A stretch of 64,000 bases of DNA, from the NCBI RefSeq assembly GCF_017355915.2, contig NZ_JAFEUV020000006.1, positions 302,642-366,641 of the forward strand, written 5' to 3'. This document shows, piece after piece, positions 8,024 through 16,438 of the stretch (position 1 is its first letter; each line of letters opens with the position of its first letter). The notes beneath the pieces are model-generated. The model did no database searches, had not been told where the DNA came from, and was given only the letters and a program-made list of their open reading frames with translations. The DNA is from Telluribacter roseus. Its GTDB lineage: Bacteria > Bacteroidota > Bacteroidia > Cytophagales > Spirosomataceae. The translations under genes and the position numbers were made by a program.

Positions 8024-9697
8024 TTACTTCCCCGCTTCCTTTGCCCAGTTGTCGCGCAGGGTGGCGGTGCGGTTAAAGATCAGTCGATCAGGGGTGCTGT
8101 CCAGGTCGGCGCAGAAGTAGCCTTTGCGAAGGAACTGGAACCGGTCACTGGCTTGGGCTTCGCGCAGAGCGGGCTCGGCGTAGCCGGTGATTACTTTCAG
8201 CGAGTCGGGGTTGATGTACTCCTTGAAGTCACCCTCTTCGGACGACGGGTCCTCTACGCGGAACAGACGGTCGTACAGACGGATTTCTACGGGCAGGGCA
8301 TTGGTAGCCGGTGCCCAGTGCAGGGTACCTTTCACGTTGATGCCCGAGGTGTCATTGCCGCTCTTGCTGTTTTCCAGGTAGGTACAGTGTACTTCGGTCA
8401 CTTCGTCGTTTTCGTCCTTGATGACGTCATCACAGCGTACAATGAAGGCTCCTTTCAGGCGCACCATCTGACCGGGAGCCAGGCGGAAGTACTTCTTAGG
8501 TGGATTCTCCATGAAGTCCTCACGCTCGATAAATACCTCCCTTGTGAAAGGTACTTCACGAGTACCGGCATCCAGATCCTCCGGATTGTTCTCGATGTGG
8601 CAGATCTCGGTAGCTCCCTCCGGGAAGTTGGTAATAACTACCTTCAGCGGGTCCAGTACCACCATGCGGCGCAGGGCGGTCTTGTTCAGGTCTTCACGGA
8701 TACAGAACTCCAGCAGTCCTACGTCAATCAGATTTTCGCGCTTGGCTACCCCGATGCGATCACAGAAATCGCGGATGGCCGCCGGAGTATACCCACGACG
8801 ACGCAGTCCCGAAATCGTAGGCATGCGCGGATCGTCCCAGCCGTTGACGTGCTTCTCGTTGACGAGCTGCAGCAGCTTGCGCTTGCTCATGACGGTATAC
8901 GTCATGTTGAGGCGGGCAAACTCGTACTGACGCGACGGGAATATTTCTAGTTTATCAATGAACCACTCGTACAGGGCGCGGTGAGGGATAAACTCCAGCG
9001 TACAGATGGAGTGTGTAATACCCTCGATGGAGTCAGACTGCCCGTGCGCAAAGTCGTACATCGGATAGATCTTCCACTTGTCGCCGGTGCGGTGGTGGTG
9101 GGCAAACTTGATCCGGTACATCAGCGGGTCGCGCAGGTGCATATTAGGCGCAGCCATATCTACCTTGGCGCGAAGTACCCGGCTGCCTTCGGCAAACTCA
9201 CCCTGGCGCATCCGCTCAAACAAGTCCAGGTTTTCTTCTACGCTACGGTTGCGGTAGGGGCTCTCGGTACCGGGCTCGGTAGGAGTACCCTTCATGGCAG
9301 CGATTTCTTCGGCCGACGAGTCATCTACATACGCCAGGCCCTTCCTGATCAGCTGGGTAGCAAATTCGTATAGTGTATCAAAGTAATCAGAAGCATATAG
9401 CTCATTGATCCATTCGAAGCCGAGCCAGCGTACATCCTGCTTGATAGACTCCACGTACTCAGTATCTTCTGTTACGGGGTTGGTGTCGTCAAAGCGCAGG
9501 TTGGTAGCTCCGCCGTACTTCTTAGCCAGACCAAAGTTCAGGCAGATGGATTTGGCGTGTCCAATGTGCAGATATCCGTTTGGCTCAGGAGGAAAGCGCG
9601 TAAGTACGCGGCCACCGTGCTTACCTTCGCGGACATCTTCTTCTACAATCTCTTCAAGGAAGTTGAGGGACTTTTCTTTTTTTTCTTCCGTAGTCAT
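8024..9697 (-). CDS. glnS: Glutaminyl-tRNA synthetase
   Basis: A 557-residue class I aminoacyl-tRNA synthetase that charges tRNA-Gln with glutamine in the cytoplasm. Motifs: [16 protein letters not shown] (HIGH at 44-47), FDDTNP, and the KMSKS-type VMSKRKL loop near residue 270. The C-terminal anticodon-binding beta-barrels follow ([31 protein letters not shown]). Length is typical of the bacterial enzyme. ATG 9697 follows a well-spaced promoter, giving a leader of about 20 bases. Its presence implies direct Gln-tRNA charging rather than sole reliance on GatCAB. Confidence 0.97.
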   Translation of the reverse strand: MTTEEKKEKSLNFLEEIVEEDVREGKHGGRVLTRFPPEPNGYLHIGHAKSICLNFGLAKKYGGATNLRFDDTNPVTEDTEYVESIKQDVRWLGFEWINELYASDYFDTLYEFATQLIRKGLAYVDDSSAEEIAAMKGTPTEPGTESPYRNRSVEENLDLFERMRQGEFAEGSRVLRAKVDMAAPNMHLRDPLMYRIKFAHHHRTGDKWKIYPMYDFAHGQSDSIEGITHSICTLEFIPHRALYEWFIDKLEIFPSRQYEFARLNMTYTVMSKRKLLQLVNEKHVNGWDDPRMPTISGLRRRGYTPAAIRDFCDRIGVAKRENLIDVGLLEFCIREDLNKTALRRMVVLDPLKVVITNFPEGATEICHIENNPEDLDAGTREVPFTREVFIEREDFMENPPKKYFRLAPGQMVRLKGAFIVRCDDVIKDENDEVTEVHCTYLENSKSGNDTSGINVKGTLHWAPATNALPVEIRLYDRLFRVEDPSSEEGDFKEYINPDSLKVITGYAEPALREAQASDRFQFLRKGYFCADLDSTPDRLIFNRTATLRDNWAKEAGK

Positions 9698-9723
9698 ATA
9701 GTCTGGAAAAACAATTGAATCTT

Positions 9724-9755
9724 CAAAGTTAATGTACTTACACTCAACGTTACAA
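9724..9755 (-). promoter_or_regulatory. glnS promoter (-33 TTG, -7 TAACTTTG)
   Basis: On the minus strand TTG (9753-9755) and TAACTTTG (9724-9731) are separated by 21 bases, matching the Bacteroidetes sigma consensus. The predicted start site lies about 20 bases upstream of the glnS ATG. Confidence 0.7.
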
Positions 9756-10060
9756 TGTTTTTAAATTGAACCGGAAAAGTGTAAATAATGTGCAAAAATA
9801 GATTTGAAAAATAATAGAAAACATATATCTTCACATGCTTTTAGCAGGTGCTTATAGTATGTGAATAGCAGAAAAACAGGAGTTGTTTTGATGGTAAAAA
9901 ACTAAACGATTTTCTACTGCTTTTCATTCGTAGTACTTTATAATTATTTAACGTTGGTCCGGCTTTAAAACCCGGCCTCATCTTCATTACAAACTAACCA
10001 TAAACAACCACTGACACTTTTTAACCGGGAATAGTCAAAAACGCCACGACCATCTGGGAG
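9756..10060. other. Structured divergent intergenic region
   Basis: About 300 A+T-rich bases between the divergent glnS and truA promoters. It includes an inverted repeat ttcacat...atgtgaa (9830-9865) and a GC-rich patch around ccggctttaaaacccggcc (about 9958-9978), and ends in a terminator-like hairpin (10037-10070). No ORF is convincing. A small RNA on the plus strand is possible but unproven. Confidence 0.4.
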
Positions 10061-10070
10061 TGACGTTTTT
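10037..10070 (+). terminator. Terminator-like hairpin upstream of truA
   Basis: aaaaacgccac (10037-10047) pairs with gtgacgttttt (10060-10070) with one mismatch, and eight or more T residues follow the stem. It precedes truA and has no known plus-strand gene to terminate. Confidence 0.5.
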
Positions 10071-10103
10071 TTTGTCTTTACCCTGTACTACTCCCTATCT
10101 TTG
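10071..10103 (+). promoter_or_regulatory. truA promoter (-33 TTTG, -7 TATCTTTG)
   Basis: TTTG at 10071-10074 and TATCTTTG at 10096-10103, 21 bases apart, fit the Bacteroidetes promoter consensus. The -7 ends only 4 bases before ATG 10108, so the mRNA would be leaderless or start at the codon itself. This excludes the longer in-frame ATG at 10060. Confidence 0.7.
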
Positions 10104-10107
10104 CTTC

Positions 10108-10866
10108 ATGCGTTATTTTATTGAATTGAGCTACAAGGGTACCCCATACAATGGCTGGCAGCGACAGCCCAATTCTGTAGCCGTGCAGCAGGTACTCGAA
10201 GAAGCCATGGAGAAGGTGCTCAGGACACCCGTAGAAGTGGTAGGAAGCAGCCGCACCGATACGGGAGTACACGCCACGCAGCAGTACGCCCATTTTGATC
10301 TGCCCGCGGCCATCGCTGATCCCGGCCGGGCGGTACATAGTCTGAATGCGCTGCTGCCTGCTGATATAGCGGTACACAGAATAGTACCCGTGGCCGACGA
10401 CGTTCACTCCCGCTTTATAGCCACCCACCGGCGCTACGAGTACCGCATCATCCGGCAGAAGAATCCCTTCCTCACGCACGAAGCCTACATCTTTCGTCCG
10501 GAGCTGGACCTTATTACAATGAACGAGGCGGCGGCCCTGCTGCTGCGCTATGATGATTTTGAAAGCTTCAGCAAGATACACACCAGCGTCAAGACCTTCC
10601 GCTGCCACATCACCGAAGCGCGCTGGTACTGGCAGGGACCGGTACTGACCTTTTCGGTGCAGTCTAATCGCTTTCTGCGGGGAATGGTGCGGGCCCTGGT
10701 AGGTACGCTCATGCAGGTAGGGCTGGGGAAGCTATCGGTGGCGGAGTTTGAGCAGATTATCCTCTCCAAAAACCGCAAAGAAGCCGGCGCCCAGGCCCCG
10801 CCGCACGGGTTGTTCCTGGTGGAGGTAGGCTACCCGGCCGGACTGCTGCCCCAGGCGGAGTTATAG
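10108..10866 (+). CDS. truA: tRNA pseudouridine(38-40) synthase
   Basis: A 252-residue enzyme that converts uridines 38-40 in the tRNA anticodon stem-loop to pseudouridine. Visible motifs: start MRYFIELSYKGTPYNGWQRQP, the catalytic Asp51 in SSRTDTGVHA, the conserved Tyr-containing RRYEYRI, and FLRGMVRALVGTL near the C-terminus. ATG 10108 is preferred over ATG 10060 because homologues start here and a promoter overlaps the intervening bases. The stop overlaps the convergent DUF1835 gene by 6 bases. Confidence 0.96.
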   Translation: MRYFIELSYKGTPYNGWQRQPNSVAVQQVLEEAMEKVLRTPVEVVGSSRTDTGVHATQQYAHFDLPAAIADPGRAVHSLNALLPADIAVHRIVPVADDVHSRFIATHRRYEYRIIRQKNPFLTHEAYIFRPELDLITMNEAAALLLRYDDFESFSKIHTSVKTFRCHITEARWYWQGPVLTFSVQSNRFLRGMVRALVGTLMQVGLGKLSVAEFEQIILSKNRKEAGAQAPPHGLFLVEVGYPAGLLPQAEL

Positions 10867-11640
10867 CGTATCCAGCAGCTGCTTCACCTGCGTATCCCCG
10901 AAGCCATAGACACCGGCCCGCCGGAAGAACTCGGCATAAATGGTAGAGAAATCGTCGGTCTGCTTTTCGGAGATAATATCCCGAAGTACCTGTTGAGGAC
11001 GTCCGTCGGCACCACCTGTGGCGAAGCGATCGAGGTGAGCTTCGCAGACGGTTTGCAGGTAGGGGAAAGCGTCCGAATGGACAGTACTTAGCTCCCGTAA
11101 CCGCTCCCGGTTGTCTTCCTTATAGGCTTGCCAGCACTGGCTGAGCAGTTCCACATCGTGTTGTGATATCACTTCGCGCTCCCGGTAAGCTGCTGCCAGG
11201 TCCTCTGTGGTCATGGGACCGAAGCCGCGCCAGTCGGGCTGGCCGTTAAGCGTATGGGGCTTCACGATGTACAGATTGAGTTGGGAGGCCTTCACCCGCA
11301 GGAGCGACAGACAAAACCACAGGTTGACCTGGCAGTAGAGATCTTCCTCAAACCACAGGTTCACCTCCGAGCCGGCTGGTAGGGCCTGCATTTTCTCGAA
11401 CTCACCCACTACCCGCTGGTAGTACCCTTCGCTCGACTCGCCGTAAGTCTGGCTGATAAATCGGGCCCGGCTTTCCCAGAACTCTTCCAAAGACGCTCCG
11501 CTTACATCACCTACTACCAGGCATTCACGGGCTACGATACACTCGCCGGGTACTGCCGCGTGGGGAAATTTGTCCAGCAGGGCGTCACCGTTGAGAATGT
11601 GGTAACTAGAGGGAGCTGATGTGGGGGAAAGAGTTTTCAT
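10861..11640 (-). CDS. DUF1835 domain protein
   Basis: A 259-residue cytoplasmic protein. The N-terminus (YHILNGDALLDKFP, then GECIVARECLVVGDVSG) and the central segment EVNLWFEEDLYCQVNLWFCLSLL match the DUF1835 pattern. The biochemical role of this family is unknown to me. The C-terminal half is helical and charged (ERLRELSTVHSDAFPYLQTVCEAHLDRF). Its stop codon sits inside the end of truA: the two genes converge and share 6 base pairs, with no room for a terminator between them. Confidence 0.75.
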   Translation of the reverse strand: MKTLSPTSAPSSYHILNGDALLDKFPHAAVPGECIVARECLVVGDVSGASLEEFWESRARFISQTYGESSEGYYQRVVGEFEKMQALPAGSEVNLWFEEDLYCQVNLWFCLSLLRVKASQLNLYIVKPHTLNGQPDWRGFGPMTTEDLAAAYREREVISQHDVELLSQCWQAYKEDNRERLRELSTVHSDAFPYLQTVCEAHLDRFATGGADGRPQQVLRDIISEKQTDDFSTIYAEFFRRAGVYGFGDTQVKQLLDTL

Positions 11641-11866
11641 GGGCTAGAAAATGAGTTTTGTATTTTTTCGGTTAAGGTAGGTAAAAGGTCGAGAAAAGAA
11701 TAGCTGAATTACACCAATGGAGCATAAGCCCGTGGATTGGGTACAACAAGTAGCTATATCCTGGGGTTTTTGTTTATACTTGTGTGGAGGCTCTTCCGGA
11801 TGGAGGCTGCTTCCCTTTCGTTTAAATTGGCTGATGCCAGAGGCAGTCAGCCGCAACTCATGTACT

Positions 11867-12469
11867 ATGCCCATAGGAATTATTATACTGGCCGCGGGTG
11901 CCTCCCAGCGAATGGGTACACCCAAGCAGGCCCTCCCCATAGAGGATGGAAAAAGCCTCATTCAGAAAACGGTAGAAACCGCGCTGGCTACCGACCTGCG
12001 ACCCGTGGTAGTGGTGGTGGGTGCCAACAAAAAAGAGGTGGTACCTGAGCTGGCCGGACAGCCCGTTACGATCATTGATAATACCCTGTGGCAGGAAGGT
12101 ATGGCCTCGTCGGTACGGATGGGACTGGCCGGAGCTTACCTGACCGAGCGGAAGTTAGAGGCAGTGCTGATGCTGGTGTGCGACCAGCCCTACGTGACCT
12201 CCTCTCTGCTGAATCACATGGTAGTCACGCTGAAAGAGTCGGGTAAAAAAGCGGTAGTATGCCGCTACGGCGAAAGCTGGGGCGTGCCGGTCCTGATCGG
12301 GAGTCAGCTCTTTGAGGAAATGACGCACCTGAAAGGCGAGCAGGGGGCCAAACCGCTGCTGGAAAAGCACCTCAACGAGGTAGCCTTCGTGGATTTTGAT
12401 CAGGGCAATATTGACATTGACACCCCCGACGATTACCGCCGTATAAGGTCATCTGATGAATCCTTGTAG
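11867..12469 (+). CDS. MobA/MocA-like nucleotidyltransferase
   Basis: A 200-residue NTP-transferase. ATG 11867 is chosen because the family begins here: GIIILAAGASQRMGTPK holds the nucleotide-binding LAAGxSxRMGxPK motif (8-20). The metal-binding aspartate is in LMLVCDQPYV, and IDIDTPDDYR closes the fold. It resembles MocA, which adds CMP to molybdopterin for xanthine-oxidase-type enzymes, and related cofactor nucleotidyltransferases. The molybdenum hydroxylase at 61511 would need such a cofactor, which supports MocA, but the two genes are 50 kb apart. The upstream in-frame extension to 11717 is probably untranslated. Confidence 0.8.
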   Translation: MPIGIIILAAGASQRMGTPKQALPIEDGKSLIQKTVETALATDLRPVVVVVGANKKEVVPELAGQPVTIIDNTLWQEGMASSVRMGLAGAYLTERKLEAVLMLVCDQPYVTSSLLNHMVVTLKESGKKAVVCRYGESWGVPVLIGSQLFEEMTHLKGEQGAKPLLEKHLNEVAFVDFDQGNIDIDTPDDYRRIRSSDESL

Positions 12470-12472
12470 TAC

Positions 12473-12892
12473 TTACTTCGTATCCAGCAGGTCGTTGTAG
12501 GCTTTCAGATCCAGGGCCCGTTTCTTGACCAGTTCCATCCGATCGCTGGCGTGCATGGGGCGGTACATGGTTCCTTCGACACCGGCGTAGATGGAGGCCA
12601 GCGCTTTGAACTCAAGGTCACGGTAGGCAATCCACTGGCGCTGGGCCGCCAGCAGGGTAGCTTTCTGGTCGGCGCTGAGCCGGGTGGTTAGTTGCTTGTA
12701 CTGCTTGTTGAGCTCGGCATCCCACCTGGTGTAGCCCTGCTCAAAGCACTGCATCATACCGAGGGTAGACATGTTCTTGTCCAGGCACCCCTCTACAAAC
12801 ACATCAATAGGGTGGGGTTGAGGTTCATCCTGAGCGGTGGCTGCCAGGGCTGTACAAGAAAGCATAGTCAGGAGGGTAAGTAGGCGTATCAT
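12473..12892 (-). CDS. Secreted LprI-like (DUF1311) protein
   Basis: A 139-residue exported protein. ATG 12892 is preferred over 12913 because it starts a clean signal peptide (MIRLLTLLTMLSCTALAATA). The mature part has the LprI/DUF1311 hallmark: two spaced cysteines (EGCLDKN, MMQCFEQ), YTRWDAELNKQYKQL and the closing AAQRQWIAYRDLE. Some family members inhibit lysozyme; most are uncharacterised, so the function here is open. It converges with the MocA-like gene with a 3-base gap. Confidence 0.75.
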   Translation of the reverse strand: MIRLLTLLTMLSCTALAATAQDEPQPHPIDVFVEGCLDKNMSTLGMMQCFEQGYTRWDAELNKQYKQLTTRLSADQKATLLAAQRQWIAYRDLEFKALASIYAGVEGTMYRPMHASDRMELVKKRALDLKAYNDLLDTK

Positions 12893-13050
12893 AGAGGTAG
12901 GAGAGGTTGGCAATGTAGGAGGAATGTTGCCTGTAATATAGCATTCTTTGTTTTAAGGATAAGAGAATAAATAGAGTATAGAATCTTTTCTGTACAAGGG
13001 TAGTCTTCTGCTACTATTTCCTTCTAAGCCTTTAATCACTGGCTCATCCG

Positions 13051-13608
13051 TCAATGATACTTTTTTAAATTTGGATTTCTTATGTCTTTTGAGCTTGGCC
13101 TAGTTACATTCTTGATCATTTCTCTCTCACAGGCACCAAATTCTTCAAAGTTCTCTTGCCCTTTCTTCAGGGAAACTCTATTTGCACCACCTTCATAATA
13201 TGGGTCCTCAAGTTGAATTGGATCATCTTCCCAATAACATATCTTGCAAATGTCATAAGTTCCAGATGGCGGCTCAGTCATTGTGTTATATCCGCAACAT
13301 GGACAGTAGAATTTTCCTTTTGCCTGAATTTGTTGGAAGCTAACTATCGCTTCAATCTCCTTATCATTCAGATTTGATATTTGCTGTTCAATGTTGTCTG
13401 CTGAGAATTCACTTGAAAAGTAAAGATTGTAGCTCTCTCCGTTTATGTCTTTCAGGTCAGAATTAATTTCTTCGTAGTAATCATATACTATACCGGATTT
13501 TTCGGCTAAGAAGTCCTCTACAAAGTTCTTTAACTCCCAAGTTGTCACTTGTAGTATTAATATATTGTTTTGAGTCTGACTACGAATATGTGGTTTTATC
13601 GTTTTCAT
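13051..13608 (-). CDS. CPCC-family cysteine-rich (zinc-ribbon) protein
   Basis: A 185-residue protein. The C-terminal half is a CPCC-type cysteine-rich domain: FYCPCCGYNTM (102-105) and DICKICYWEDDP (CxxC at 121-124), then EGGANRVSLKKGQENFEEFGA. The two CxxC-like pairs should bind one zinc. The N-terminal ~95 residues are acidic and unrecognised. Such domains are frequent in small accessory genes, sometimes among immunity proteins of contact-dependent toxins, but no toxin gene is next to it here. The gene and its flanks are clearly more A+T-rich than the neighbours and use different codons, which suggests acquisition. Confidence 0.7.
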   Translation of the reverse strand: MKTIKPHIRSQTQNNILILQVTTWELKNFVEDFLAEKSGIVYDYYEEINSDLKDINGESYNLYFSSEFSADNIEQQISNLNDKEIEAIVSFQQIQAKGKFYCPCCGYNTMTEPPSGTYDICKICYWEDDPIQLEDPYYEGGANRVSLKKGQENFEEFGACEREMIKNVTRPSSKDIRNPNLKKYH

Positions 13609-13642
13609 ATAAATCCAGCAACGGTATAAACAGAAGGTACAT

Positions 13643-13679
13643 TACTAGAGAACTACACACTCGGTGTAGCTCTCTAGTA
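13643..13679 (-). terminator. Terminator downstream of aldehyde dehydrogenase gene
   Basis: A 16-base-pair stem with one mismatch (tactagag/actacac arms) and a short loop, 6 bases beyond the stop codon of the aldehyde dehydrogenase gene. Confidence 0.7.
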
Positions 13680-13685
13680 CTTTTC

Positions 13686-15275
13686 TTAAATAGCTTCCTT
13701 CGTCCACTCGTTATTGACCAGGCGCCATATACCGAGGGGATTGTGGCTCTTGAGCTCGTCGGGCAGGAGCTTTTCGTCCCAATCCTGGAAAGACTGCGGA
13801 CGGACAAAGCGCAGGATGGCGTGACGACCTACGGAGGTAAAGCGGGAGTCGGTCGTAGCCGGGAACGGCCCGCCATGGTGCATGGAGGCGTTCACCTCTA
13901 CGCCCGTAGGTACTCCATTCATGATAAATCGGCCGGCCCGGCTTCCCATCAGGCGGAGCAGCTTCGGGTAGCGGGCGGCTTCGTCGGCGTCGGCCATGAG
14001 TGAGGTAGTCAGCTGGCCTTTCAGCTTCTGGAAAGCCGCCTCAAGCTCCTGCACATCTTTGCAGACGATCAGTAAGGAGAAGGGACCGAAAACTTCCTCC
14101 TGCAACTGCGGATTATTGATGAATACCTGCCCTTCTACCCGGGCAATGGTGGCCTGCGCCTGATTTTTCCCTTCGGCATCCGCTTCTGCCTTGTAAAGTA
14201 CTTCAATACCATCCTGTTGCAGGGCTTCGTCGCGCAGCTTATGGTAGTTCTGGCAGATGCCCTGCGTAAGCATAGTAGCCGGAGCAGTTTCCGCCATTTC
14301 GCTCAATAGCTGCTCCTGAAAATTCTCTACGGCAGGTGACTGTACAGTGATGATCAGCCCCGGATTCGTACAAAACTGCCCGGCCCCGAGGGTGATGGAT
14401 CCGGCCAGGTTCTTAGCCAGTTCAGTACTTTTTCGTTCCAGAGTTTCGGGTAAGATCACGACCGGGTTAACGCTCCCCATTTCGGCAAATACCGGAATGG
14501 GCTCTTCGCGCTCCATCGCCATCTTATACAACGCCATACCTCCCCGGTACGACCCGGTGAACCCTACCGCTTTGGTGGCCGGATGCCTGACCAGCGCCGT
14601 ACCTACCTCGTAGCCATTGTCGTACAGCATCGAGAATACCCCCTCGGGCATGCCGGTACGTTGGGCGGCCTTTACGACGGCCTGGGCGGTGAGGTCGCTC
14701 ACGCCGGGGTGAGCCGGATGCGCTTTGACAATGACCGGATTGCCCGCCGCCAGGGCCGGTGCGGTATCTACGCCGGCTACCGAAAACGCGTAGGGGAAGT
14801 TGCTGGACCCAAACACAACAATGGGACCAATAGGTACCATCATCTTGCGCAGGTCGGGCTTGGGCAGGGGCGCGCGGTTGGGATCGGCGGTATCAATGGA
14901 AGCCTCTACCCAGGAACCCTCCCGGATGATGCTGGCAAAGTGCAGGAGCTGATTGATGGTACGGCCGCGCTCCCCCTGCAGACGCCCCAGGGGCAGACCC
15001 GTTTCCTGATGGGCTCTCTCCAGAAACTGATCACCCAGGGCGGTGATTTCTTCGGTGATGGCTACCAGAAAATCAGCCCGGCGGGAGGCAGGTACCAGCG
15101 CGAACTCTTCGAATGCGCGTTCGGCCAACTGCATGGCTTTCTCTACCTCATGGGGAGTAGCCGGATGAAATTTCTCGGGTAGATAGGTATGCTGCGCGGG
15201 TATGTACGACTGGAAGGAGTCGGTATTCTGCGACGATAATGAATAGCCAATGAAGTTTTTTCCTTGTATGGGCAT
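13686..15275 (-). CDS. Aldehyde dehydrogenase (NADP+), 2,5-dioxovalerate dehydrogenase-like
   Basis: A 529-residue cytoplasmic aldehyde dehydrogenase. Catalytic residues are Asn159 (GSSNFPYAF), Glu265 (AEMGSVNP) and Cys302 (GAGQFCTNPG). The Cys context and the long, NADP-type architecture match the alpha-ketoglutarate semialdehyde (2,5-dioxovalerate) dehydrogenase subgroup, which finishes oxidative pentose or uronate breakdown to 2-oxoglutarate. No sugar-degradation partners are adjacent, so the substrate is inferred from family resemblance. It has its own terminator downstream. Confidence 0.85.
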   Translation of the reverse strand: MPIQGKNFIGYSLSSQNTDSFQSYIPAQHTYLPEKFHPATPHEVEKAMQLAERAFEEFALVPASRRADFLVAITEEITALGDQFLERAHQETGLPLGRLQGERGRTINQLLHFASIIREGSWVEASIDTADPNRAPLPKPDLRKMMVPIGPIVVFGSSNFPYAFSVAGVDTAPALAAGNPVIVKAHPAHPGVSDLTAQAVVKAAQRTGMPEGVFSMLYDNGYEVGTALVRHPATKAVGFTGSYRGGMALYKMAMEREEPIPVFAEMGSVNPVVILPETLERKSTELAKNLAGSITLGAGQFCTNPGLIITVQSPAVENFQEQLLSEMAETAPATMLTQGICQNYHKLRDEALQQDGIEVLYKAEADAEGKNQAQATIARVEGQVFINNPQLQEEVFGPFSLLIVCKDVQELEAAFQKLKGQLTTSLMADADEAARYPKLLRLMGSRAGRFIMNGVPTGVEVNASMHHGGPFPATTDSRFTSVGRHAILRFVRPQSFQDWDEKLLPDELKSHNPLGIWRLVNNEWTKEAI

Positions 15276-15374
15276 AGGATTAAATTTTAATATAACTAAA
15301 AGTACATTTTGCGGAAAGGATATTAGGTGATCACTGATTGCTCACCCGCTAAGTTAGAGGAGATGGTAGAAAAA

Positions 15375-15402
15375 TAAAAAAGCCCCCGCCGAAGCAGGGG
15401 CT
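15375..15402 (-). terminator. Intrinsic terminator of MoxR operon
   Basis: Read on the minus strand: agcccc, loop, ggggct, then TTTTTTATTTTTC. This GC stem with a long U-tract lies 17 bases past the MoxR stop codon and ends the isomerase-MoxR operon. Confidence 0.85.
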
Positions 15403-15418
15403 CTCTGTGATCTCTGAA

Positions 15419-16381
15419 TCAGGCCAGTCGGGCTACGATATCATCTACCGAAATACCTTCGGCCTCAGCCTTGAAGTTCCGGACGATCCGGTGGCGAAGT
15501 ACCGGCAGAGCTACTGATTTGATGTCTTCAATATCGGGGGAGTACTTACCCGACAGCAGGGCGTTACACTTAGCCGCCAGGATAAGCGCCTGCGAAGCCC
15601 GCGGGCCCGCTCCCCATTCGAGGTAGTCGTTGGCGTTTTTATCGGCCATGCTGGTGTTCGGACGGGTCTTGTGTACCAGTTTTACGGCGTACTCTATGAC
15701 ATTATCGGTAACAGGTACCCGTCGTACCAGGTGCTGGAACTCGGTGATCTCGGCGCCGGTGATTACCTCCCGCACCTGATGCTTCCGGTCCATGGTGGTA
15801 CTCTTCACGATGTTGACCTCCTCAGTATACGAAGGGTAATCCAGCTGGATCATGAACATGAAGCGGTCCAGCTGCGCTTCGGGCAGCGGGTAGGTACCTT
15901 CCTGTTCGATGGGGTTCTGCGTCGCCAGTACGAAGAACGGACGGCCCAGGTCGTGTTTCTGACCGGCTACCGTTACCGCGTACTCCTGCATGGCTTCCAG
16001 CAGTGCCGACTGGGTTTTGGGAGGGGTCCGGTTGATCTCATCCGCCAGGATAATGTTGGCGAACACGGGCCCCTTGATAAATTTAAAGTTACGCTGCTGA
16101 TCGAGAGTTTCGGAGCCTACGATATCCGAAGGCATCAGGTCGGGCGTAAACTGAATCCGGTTAAAGCTCAGATCGAGCGAAGAGGCGATGGTTTGAATAA
16201 GTAGGGTTTTGGCCAGGCCCGGTACCCCGACGAGAAGACAATGTCCCTGACAGAAAATAGCGGTGAGCAACAACTTTACAACTTCTTCCTGTCCTACGAT
16301 CACCTGTCCGATCTCCGTGCGGAGCTTTTGGTAGGCCTGCGTCATGGCTTGGGCGGCCTCTACGTCCGATTGGTATTTCAC
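15419..16381 (-). CDS. MoxR-family AAA+ ATPase
   Basis: A 320-residue ATPase. Walker A is GVPGLAKT (52-59), Walker B ILADEINR, and sensor/arginine-finger regions are in FVLATQNPIEQEGTYPLPEAQLDRF and GAGPRASQALI. MoxR proteins act as chaperones that help assemble or activate protein complexes, usually with VWA-domain partners. No VWA or DUF58 gene follows here; instead it is the last gene after two periplasmic isomerases. The start codon is GTG at 16381; ATG 13 codons later is an alternative. Confidence 0.92.
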   Translation of the reverse strand: MKYQSDVEAAQAMTQAYQKLRTEIGQVIVGQEEVVKLLLTAIFCQGHCLLVGVPGLAKTLLIQTIASSLDLSFNRIQFTPDLMPSDIVGSETLDQQRNFKFIKGPVFANIILADEINRTPPKTQSALLEAMQEYAVTVAGQKHDLGRPFFVLATQNPIEQEGTYPLPEAQLDRFMFMIQLDYPSYTEEVNIVKSTTMDRKHQVREVITGAEITEFQHLVRRVPVTDNVIEYAVKLVHKTRPNTSMADKNANDYLEWGAGPRASQALILAAKCNALLSGKYSPDIEDIKSVALPVLRHRIVRNFKAEAEGISVDDIVARLA

Positions 16382-16438
16382 GATACTGCTAGTTGGGGTT
16401 TAGGATGAGTACTGAATAGAAAAGCTGCCGAACCTGTG

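Noticed and set aside
8153..8950. Long plus-strand frame inside glnS
   Set aside because: Shadow of glnS; no motif.
10060..10107. Longer truA with MTFFLSLPC... start
   Set aside because: A promoter with correct spacing lies inside this part and homologues begin at MRYFIEL.
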